Source of the DNA: Bacteroidaceae bacterium
Lineage (GTDB): Bacteria > Bacteroidota > Bacteroidia > Bacteroidales > Bacteroidaceae
Assembly (NCBI GenBank): GCA_017622495.1
Contig: JAGAQY010000030.1
Location: 1-64,000, forward strand
Direction of reading: 5' to 3'
DNA length: 64,000 bases
Below are positions 58,155 to 64,000 of this stretch, piece by piece; position 1 is the stretch's first letter; every line of letters begins with the position of its first letter. The notes below the pieces were generated by a model. That model worked only from the letters and a program-made list of their open reading frames with translations, did no database searches and was not told where the DNA came from. A program made the position numbers and the translations under genes.

Positions 58155-60041
58155 TTATTTATTATATTTCTGCTCGTAGTATTCCACGAATACTTGGTTT
58201 ACACGCTTCACACCATGCGGAGTGGGATAATCACCGGTGAAGTACCAGTCGCCCGGATGGTTGGGACATGCCTTGTGCAGGCCCTCGATGGGCTGGAACA
58301 CGATCTCCACCTCAGACTTGAGTGTTTTCGGGCGCAAGAGTTCCACAATCTTGGCCGAGATCTCCTCATCGGTGAACGGAGCGTAGATGTCTTTCACCTT
58401 GTTCTCCATCTGGTCGAGCGGCAAGTTGATCTGCTCCTTACAAGCATTGTATGTATCAATCACCTTATGCCACATACCGCGCTCCTGCAACAGTTCCATA
58501 GCAGCCTTGAAGGCGATGAAGTGGTCCATTGTCTCCATATCGATACCGTAGAAGTCCGGGTAACGGATCTGGGGCGATGAGCTCACGATGACAATCTTCT
58601 TGGGGTTCAAGCGGTCAAGGATGCTGAGGATACTCTGCTTCAGCGTGGTACCACGCACAATACTGTCATCGATTACTACCAGATAGTCCTTGCCCGGCAC
58701 GATGCTGCCATAAGTGATGTCGTAAACGTGTGAGGCGAGGTCGTCACGACTGGTACCTTCGGTGATGAAGGTACGCAACTTGATGTCCTTGATGGCCACC
58801 TTCTCGCTACGGATACGCTTCGAGAGGATTTCGTGCAGTTCCTCATCGGTAGGTTTGTGGTCGAGTGCAGCGATTTGCTGTATCTTCTGCTCATTGAGGT
58901 ATTCCTCAAAACCCTCAACGAGACCAAACGAAGCCACCTCTGCTGTGTTGGGGATAAACGAGAACACTGCGTTCTCCACATCATTGTTGATGGCCTTGAG
59001 TACAGGTTTGAGAAGCATCTTACCCAACTGCTTACGCTCTTGATAAATGTCGCAGTCGTTACCACGGCTCGTATAGATGCGCTCGAATGAGCAGGGGGCA
59101 AATCCCTTCTGCTCCATTATCTGCTCGAAGCGCAACTCTCCGTGACGATTGATGAGCAGTGCCTGACCGGGCAGCAGCTCGTGCACCTCATCGGCCTCCA
59201 CGTCCATGGCAGTCTGTATGGCCGGACGTTCCGATGCCACGACAATGACTTCGTCGTTCTTGTACCAGAAGGCTGTACGTACACCCCACGGGTCGCGGAT
59301 GGCAAAGGCCTCACCACTACCAGTGACGCCCTCAATCACGTAGCCACCATCCCAAATGGGACATGCGGTGCGCAGCACATTGGCCATATCGAGGTTCTCT
59401 TCTATGTATTCGGTAATCTCGCGGTTCTTCTTGCCCATCAGTTCGGCAATGCCAAACACACGTTCCACCTCACGGTCGAGGCGGTGGCCCATGTGCTCAA
59501 GCAAGAAGTAGCTGTCGGCAAAACGACGCGGATGCTGGCCCTTTTCTATCAGTTCGTTATATACCTCCTCGTTGTTGATCATCGAGAAGTTGCCGCAGAG
59601 AGCCAGATTCTTGGCCTTCCAGTTGTTGCGACGGAGGAAGGGATGCACATAGGCGATGCCACTCTTGCCCGTGGTAGAGTAGCGCAAGTGACCCATATAG
59701 AGCTCACCGGCAAACGGCATGTTCACCGCAGCGAAGTCAGGGTCGTTAATCTGTTCGCGGGTATAGTTCTTGGCATACCCTTTGTATGTAGTGTTGAATA
59801 CTTCGGGGATGGCGCTTGAGCCGAGTGCACGTTCACGGAACATATACTCCTCGCCAGGCTCTGCGTGCATCTTCACACAAGCGATACCGGCGCCCTCCTG
59901 GCCACGGTTCTTCTGCTTCTCCATCATGAGATAGAGCTTGTGCATCGGATACTGCCATGTTCCGTACTTCTGCTGATAGTAGCTCAGCGGTTTCAACAAA
60001 CGAATCATTACGATTCCACAATCATGATTCAACGGTTCCAT
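58155..60041 (-). CDS. PurF-like amidophosphoribosyltransferase, long Bacteroidetes form
   Basis: A 628-residue protein, longer than standard PurF (about 470-510). MEPLNHDCGIVMI suggests a 7-residue propeptide before the class II amidotransferase nucleophile Cys8; ALCGNFSMINNEEVYNEL and EKQKNRGQEGAGIACV belong to that domain (to about 270). The phosphoribosyltransferase domain has the PRPP loop VVIDDSIVRGTTLKQ near 450. The C-terminal extension ends PNHPGDWYFTGDYPTPHGV. Ordinary PurF makes phosphoribosylamine; here it sits at the head of a carA-carB operon. It starts 86 nt after a leader terminator. Confidence 0.87.
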   Translation of the reverse strand: MEPLNHDCGIVMIRLLKPLSYYQQKYGTWQYPMHKLYLMMEKQKNRGQEGAGIACVKMHAEPGEEYMFRERALGSSAIPEVFNTTYKGYAKNYTREQINDPDFAAVNMPFAGELYMGHLRYSTTGKSGIAYVHPFLRRNNWKAKNLALCGNFSMINNEEVYNELIEKGQHPRRFADSYFLLEHMGHRLDREVERVFGIAELMGKKNREITEYIEENLDMANVLRTACPIWDGGYVIEGVTGSGEAFAIRDPWGVRTAFWYKNDEVIVVASERPAIQTAMDVEADEVHELLPGQALLINRHGELRFEQIMEQKGFAPCSFERIYTSRGNDCDIYQERKQLGKMLLKPVLKAINNDVENAVFSFIPNTAEVASFGLVEGFEEYLNEQKIQQIAALDHKPTDEELHEILSKRIRSEKVAIKDIKLRTFITEGTSRDDLASHVYDITYGSIVPGKDYLVVIDDSIVRGTTLKQSILSILDRLNPKKIVIVSSSPQIRYPDFYGIDMETMDHFIAFKAAMELLQERGMWHKVIDTYNACKEQINLPLDQMENKVKDIYAPFTDEEISAKIVELLRPKTLKSEVEIVFQPIEGLHKACPNHPGDWYFTGDYPTPHGVKRVNQVFVEYYEQKYNK

Positions 60042-60126
60042 TGTTTTCTTTTTTACTTTTTTCTTCTAAACCAACTATTACCTATTACTTTTCAATAGTC
60101 AATTATCAATTATAAATTGCCCTATA

Positions 60127-60174
60127 TAAAAAACATCCCCTTACAGCGACAGACAAAGACGGCTGCAAAGGGAT
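60127..60174 (-). terminator. terminator in the purF-carA-carB leader (possible attenuator)
   Basis: ATCCCCTT (60135-60142) plus CAGC (60144-60147) pair with GCTG (60162-60165) plus AAAGGGAT (60167-60174), one mismatch, and the minus strand continues with TTTTTTATAT. It stands before the first gene of the operon, where it could attenuate transcription or end a small RNA. Confidence 0.7.
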
Positions 60175-60314
60175 ACCTGAAAAATACACATTAAAGCAAA
60201 AGAGTGGCGCTGCTGCTTACGCATCGGAAACGATGAGCGTCTTATTTGAGAATACTGCTGCAAATCCTCTAAACGAGAATTCATCGACAGCCATTTATCA
60301 TACAGACACGACAT
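60141..60314 (-). CDS. possible leader peptide upstream of the PurF-like gene
   Basis: A 57-codon frame (MSCLYDKWLSMNSRLEDLQQ … ending CSRLCLSL) runs from a point just after a promoter-like TGACTTTG (60319-60326, minus strand). Its stop codon lies inside the 5' portion of the terminator hairpin. A ribosome at the end of this frame would cover the stem, as in leader-peptide attenuation. No domain is recognisable, and the frame could instead be a chance reading through a leader RNA. The late part is rich in Cys, Leu, Ser and Arg codons. Confidence 0.35.
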   Translation of the reverse strand: MSCLYDKWLSMNSRLEDLQQYSQIRRSSFPMRKQQRHSFALMCIFQVSLCSRLCLSL

Positions 60315-60450
60315 AATGCAAAGTCACTTTTTTGTTCGCGCAAAATTACAAATAAAAATCCAAATTACATGCCTACTACACCTATTATATTTAAAATAAA
60401 TTTTAGATTTTCACACCCGACCATACGTTTCAAAAAAACTGCAGATTTTA

Positions 60451-60482
60451 TTTGGCAGTTAGCGCAAAATATTCTACTTTTG
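60451..60482 (+). promoter_or_regulatory. tRNA-Thr promoter, both boxes
   Basis: TTTG (60451-60454), 20 nt, then TACTTTTG (60475-60482), 13 nt before the tRNA: a full Bacteroidetes consensus. Confidence 0.75.
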
Positions 60483-60491
60483 CATCCGCTT

Positions 60492-60568
<77 letters not shown>

Positions 60569-60587
60569 CGACAAACAAGAGTAATCA

Positions 60588-60625
60588 AATCGGGCTACAA
60601 AGAATTTTGTAGCCCGATTCGTTTC
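60588..60625 (+). terminator. intrinsic terminator after tRNA-Thr
   Basis: AATCGGGCTACAAA (60588-60601) pairs with TTTGTAGCCCGATT (60606-60619) around a 4-nt loop; a T-rich stretch follows. Confidence 0.85.
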
Positions 60626-60713
60626 TATTCACTGGACACCGACCGACATCTGCCCAATACAACATAACAGATTCCCCTTCTCCACTCCCCTTCCGATACA
60701 AAGAAATCATTTA

Positions 60714-60748
60714 AAAGGAAAAAGGTCCTGAATCACTTCAGAACCTTT
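60714..60748 (-). terminator. intrinsic terminator after tRNA-Lys
   Basis: AAGGTCCTGAA (60722-60732) pairs with TTCAGAACCTT (60737-60747), one G-T pair; the minus strand continues into a T-rich run ending near 60714. Confidence 0.8.
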
Positions 60749-60750
60749 TG

Positions 60751-60823
60751 TACACCCTCAGGGACTCGAACCCTGGACCCATTGATTAAGAGTCAATTGC
60801 TCTACCAACTGAGCTAAGAGTGC
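60751..60823 (-). tRNA. tRNA-Lys (anticodon CTT)
   Basis: On the minus strand: acceptor GCACTCT/AGGGTGT, D-stem GCTC/GAGC, anticodon stem ATTGA/TCAAT with loop CTCTTAA (anticodon CTT), T-arm CAGGG-TTCGAGT-CCCTG, discriminator A. It has 73 nt with no encoded CCA, and faces tRNA-Thr tail to tail. Confidence 0.97.
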
Positions 60824-60844
60824 ATCTCCTTTTCAATTGCGATG

Positions 60845-60876
60845 CAAAGGTACAGCTTTATTTTCAATCAGCAAAA
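60845..60876 (-). promoter_or_regulatory. tRNA-Lys promoter, both boxes
   Basis: On the minus strand TTTTG (60872-60876), 19 nt, then TACCTTTG (60845-60852), 21 nt before the tRNA. Confidence 0.7.
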
Positions 60877-60966
60877 CTTTTCCAACTTTTTTTTCAAAAA
60901 ATCTTCATTTTTTCTTCTTGCCACAATCCTCGCCTTTCATCGCCACAGTGGTCTATCGGATGTGAA

Positions 60967-61770
60967 TCACTCAAATTCAAAGAGTTCCGATGGAGTTGTG
61001 CGTTTCAGGGCAGCAAGATAAAAATCCTTGCCAGGAATAGCACCCACGCCACGAAGTTCCCACTCTACGGTTTTATAGGCCAGCTCCGGATGATTATTTT
61101 CGCGACTAAGATGACAAAGCCAGATACACTTCAGATGTTCGGTAAGATTCTGAGCCAGGAATTTTGCCGCCTCCTTATTGCTCAGATGGCCATTGGGCCC
61201 CATGATACGCTCTTTCAGGTATTGAGGATAGGGACCATGCGCCAGCATCTCTTCATCATAATTGGCTTCCAATATAAGATAGTTTGCACGCTCAATATAT
61301 GAGGCCACTGTAGATGTTATATGACCTATATCGGTAATGAAGCAGAAGCACTTGCCATCATGCTCGATGCAGTAGCCCACATTGTCGCTACCATCATGCG
61401 GAACTTCAAAGGGGGTAATCTGGAAATCACGGAAATTGAGCACCTCATCCTTCTCCACATACCTCATACATGATACCAGCTTCTGCGTCATGCAATAATT
61501 CTTGTTTATCCCCACATGAGTGGCACGTGTGGCATATATAGGTATGTTGTACTTTTCACCAAGAGTACCAAGAGACTTGATATGATCGGCATGATCATGA
61601 GTGACAAACACGCCCATGATACGATCAAAATCAATGCCCACATCCTTGAGAGCGCCCTTTATAGTACGCACCGGGATGCCAGCATCTATCAAGATACCAT
61701 AGTCCTCGGTACCCAAATAAAAGCAGTTTCCACTGCTTCCGCTTGCCAGACAAATAAATTTCAGTTTCAT
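60967..61770 (-). CDS. MBL-fold metallo-hydrolase, WalJ/YycJ-like
   Basis: A 267-residue cytoplasmic metallo-beta-lactamase-fold protein, probably a nuclease like WalJ. The N-terminus FICLASGSSGNCFYLG and the metal motif THDHADH near residues 57-63 define the family; further ligands are the His in EVPHDGSDNVGY, the Asp in ITDIGH and the His in WLCHLSREN. GPNGHLSN near 192 is typical. It is separated by 30 nt from the Omp85 gene upstream in the same direction, so the two may be co-transcribed. Confidence 0.9.
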   Translation of the reverse strand: MKLKFICLASGSSGNCFYLGTEDYGILIDAGIPVRTIKGALKDVGIDFDRIMGVFVTHDHADHIKSLGTLGEKYNIPIYATRATHVGINKNYCMTQKLVSCMRYVEKDEVLNFRDFQITPFEVPHDGSDNVGYCIEHDGKCFCFITDIGHITSTVASYIERANYLILEANYDEEMLAHGPYPQYLKERIMGPNGHLSNKEAAKFLAQNLTEHLKCIWLCHLSRENNHPELAYKTVEWELRGVGAIPGKDFYLAALKRTTPSELFEFE

Positions 61771-61800
61771 ATATATTCTTATTATTTTTCACATTAATCA

Positions 61801-64000
61801 TCAGAACGGATATCCCACTGCAAAGTGCCATGCAAAATCTCGTCTGAGCTTAGGTCTGAGCACCGGATAGCGTAATGGTCCCTCCAGATAAGCCGGGTTT
61901 ATCGCTTTCATGGCCACGTCAAAACGAAGCACAAGGAAATTCAGGTCAAGGCGCAATCCTGCACCATACGACACGGCAATCTGTTTATAAAAGGTATTGA
62001 GATCAAACATACCATCCGGCTGGTCATCATAGTCATAGATGGTCCAGATATTTCCCGCATCCACAAACAGTGCTCCATTAAACTTCCAGAAAAGGGCCAT
62101 ACGATATTCAAGGCTGAGATCCAGCTTTATATCGCCCGATTGGTTGATATAGTCTATAGCGCCATCTCTCGGCACATAGCTTCCCGGACCCAAGGCACGC
62201 ACCGACCATCCACGCACACTATTGGCGCCACCGGAGTAATAACGCTTTTCAAATGGGAGCATTCGTGCATTACCGTAAGGGAAGGCTATTCCCGTACCCA
62301 CATGAAGCAAGAGCGAGTTGCGCTTGTCGATGTTCATGTTCATCGTCCACGAAAGGTCATTCTTTAGATATTGGGCATAAGCTATATTAAACAAGCGGTA
62401 CTGCCCCAGCGAGTCCTTGCGCATATTAAACGCCTCGGACATCAGATTGAGCAGATTACCAGATGTCTCTACCCCCACACGCACCGAATGCGTCACATCA
62501 AAATAGTCTTTCACTACGCCTGCATCAGGCGAGGTATAGTAGAAATCATAAGCAGTACGGAAGATAAAGAGGTCTTCGTAGTTAAACTTCACGATAGAAT
62601 TTCTACTATTAAACTGTTGCAGATAGATATCAACAAAAGTAGGGTTCTTCCATGGCACAGACACCAGGTTTATCCCGAGCAAATCAAGGCGATGCTTCAC
62701 CTGCGGAGTGGTATTCCACAAGTAGCTCCATGAGGCGGAGAACACATTACGCACAAACTCCGGACGGTCCTGAGCGTTAAACTGAAATCCCAGCTGAGTT
62801 GTGGCCCTGCTGCGACGCTGCACCTCGTTGCTAAGAAAAGGAAGGATAAAGCGTGGAAAGTTCAAGCTCATATCGGCTCCATACTCAAGGAAGAAGCCTG
62901 AAGCATAGTCAGACAATTGGGTAACCCTCTCATAGGCTCCACGCAACTTGAGTGTAAACACCTCGGAGCCACGAAACAGGTTACGGTTGGTAAACGACAA
63001 AGCGGCAGACACGCCAAAATCGCCAGCCGTATTCGTTACGTCAAACTCTGCGCCAGTCGAGATCTTCTTCGCCGGATAAAGCGCCACATTACAGTCGAGC
63101 GTGCTATCATTCCTTTCCACGAAGTCTATATTAGCATACTTCAGTGCGCCGAATCGGCCAAACGAAGCATAAGATTCCCTCACCCTTCGATTGTCATACA
63201 GCATACCCGACGAGAACTGCAAGGATTGGCTCAACACACGAGGCCGAAGCACGGCATGCGTATGATAGTAAAAGTTTGCATCATCATACCTCAACGAGTC
63301 ATCAAAAGAGAAGTCGTGCTGATAGTTGTACGACACCGGATACATATAATAGTTTATATCACCTATCTTATATTTATTATGAGGCACCGATACACGTTGG
63401 CCCTCATCTCCTCTATACATCTGTTTGCTACGTATGCGCATCACAAGATTGGCCTCCGACGAGTTGCGTGCCGTATCCACGAGATAGGTGATATAATCCT
63501 TGTTAAACCCGAAATATCCATGATTGTGCAGATATTCCGCCAAGCGGCTGCGTTCCTTGTTCAGCACATTGGCATCCAAAGCCTCACCCACCTTGAGCAA
63601 CGAATTGACGGTATCACTGAGCATATCGGCAACCAACATGGTATCGGTAGAACGATAATCGATTGAAGATATACGGTACAATCTCTGCGGCTTTATATAA
63701 TAGTTTACCTTTAATTTACGCCCGTACACAAAGGTATCGGCACTGACACTGGCATTCAGATAACCCCGGTTCTCCAATATACGCTGCAGGTTGGTACAAT
63801 TCTTCTCCGTACTGGCCGCATCGTACAGGCAAGGCGGCTCACCCATTTTCTTCAGCGTACGATTGATATAGTTATCCTTTTCTCCTGCCAAGCAATACAG
63901 GCGAAGTGGCAGGCGAAAGAGCCCGAACGTGCGCTTATTGGTTCTCTGATCTACTTTGGACTTCAACGACCTGGCCAGCGCCGGGTCGGTCTCAGACACC
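61801..64000 (-). CDS. Omp85-family (BamA/TamA-like) outer membrane protein, 5' end outside window
   Basis: A partial gene; about 733 codons are visible and the start lies beyond the window edge. The first 200 residues look like POTRA domains (NCTNLQRILENRGYLNASVS, KERSRLAEYLHNHGYFGFN). The rest is a 16-strand-type barrel with the Omp85 features LRGAYERVTQLSDYASG, KRYYSGGANSVRGWSVRALGPGSY (the VRG motif of the lid loop) and a C-terminal Phe in FAVGYPF. It may assemble or secrete outer-membrane proteins; a surface lipoprotein or TamA-like role is equally possible. Confidence 0.85.
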   Translation of the reverse strand, partial: VSETDPALARSLKSKVDQRTNKRTFGLFRLPLRLYCLAGEKDNYINRTLKKMGEPPCLYDAASTEKNCTNLQRILENRGYLNASVSADTFVYGRKLKVNYYIKPQRLYRISSIDYRSTDTMLVADMLSDTVNSLLKVGEALDANVLNKERSRLAEYLHNHGYFGFNKDYITYLVDTARNSSEANLVMRIRSKQMYRGDEGQRVSVPHNKYKIGDINYYMYPVSYNYQHDFSFDDSLRYDDANFYYHTHAVLRPRVLSQSLQFSSGMLYDNRRVRESYASFGRFGALKYANIDFVERNDSTLDCNVALYPAKKISTGAEFDVTNTAGDFGVSAALSFTNRNLFRGSEVFTLKLRGAYERVTQLSDYASGFFLEYGADMSLNFPRFILPFLSNEVQRRSRATTQLGFQFNAQDRPEFVRNVFSASWSYLWNTTPQVKHRLDLLGINLVSVPWKNPTFVDIYLQQFNSRNSIVKFNYEDLFIFRTAYDFYYTSPDAGVVKDYFDVTHSVRVGVETSGNLLNLMSEAFNMRKDSLGQYRLFNIAYAQYLKNDLSWTMNMNIDKRNSLLLHVGTGIAFPYGNARMLPFEKRYYSGGANSVRGWSVRALGPGSYVPRDGAIDYINQSGDIKLDLSLEYRMALFWKFNGALFVDAGNIWTIYDYDDQPDGMFDLNTFYKQIAVSYGAGLRLDLNFLVLRFDVAMKAINPAYLEGPLRYPVLRPKLRRDFAWHFAVGYPF

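Overview
The window looks like the chromosome of a Prevotella-type member of the Bacteroidales, probably a plant-fibre degrader from rumen or gut. Three things point there: a dense arabinoxylan/pectin enzyme set with GH10-CE1 fusion architecture, lineage-typical families (DUF3256, DUF4827, type B L31, NHS-type nucleoside permease), and promoters of the Bacteroidetes form (TTG, about 20 nt, TAnnTTTG) instead of sigma70 boxes. Family assignments come from reading motifs by eye; no search was run.

Layout. 1-7.8 kb: housekeeping genes (rsmG, an Hsp20 with a cysteine-rich insertion, ybaK, a DUF4827-glmM-endonuclease I operon, a DHH phosphoesterase) around a first GH43 arabinanase. 7.9-29.2 kb: a large polysaccharide cluster with two GH43 genes, a GH98-type enzyme, msrA, then a leftward series GH43 / GH30 / GH10-CE1 / GH43 / CotH, and a divergent GH127. 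Together these could cut xylan (GH10, GH30, GH98), remove arabinose (GH43, GH127) and remove feruloyl or acetyl esters (CE1). No SusC/SusD pair or sensor/regulator gene is present. The cluster ends at a truncated umuC, beside a umuD-like gene with an operator-like inverted repeat. 30.4-36.9 kb: ABC-F factor, a small redox/hydrolase operon, an orphan Dam-type methylase, L31, a lipoprotein nuclease. 37-42 kb: a leftward operon (nucleoside permease, bifunctional nuclease, rsmE, truA, DMT permease, DUF3256). 42.3-49.4 kb: a TonB receptor, zinc metallopeptidase and ABC exporter operon, then a PL11 rhamnogalacturonan lyase. 49.5-52.2 kb: an AT-rich MBOAT/DHHW O-acetylation pair. 52.2-53.6 kb: a gene-poor stretch full of palindromes and short repeats. 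53.6-60.3 kb: a leftward operon of a possible leader/attenuator, a PurF-like amidotransferase, carA and carB. 60.5-64 kb: two convergent tRNA genes, a WalJ-like hydrolase and a partial Omp85 protein.

The two strongest oddities are these. First, CarA appears to have lost its glutaminase residues (nucleophile Cys and catalytic His) while keeping the surrounding fold, and it sits next to a PurF-like protein with an intact class II glutaminase. Second, families of short simple repeats lie at many gene ends, where they supply stop codons, and have entered two reading frames in phase (GH127 and carA). An imperfect 114-bp palindrome containing three 22-bp repeats (53096-53209) is the most striking noncoding structure.
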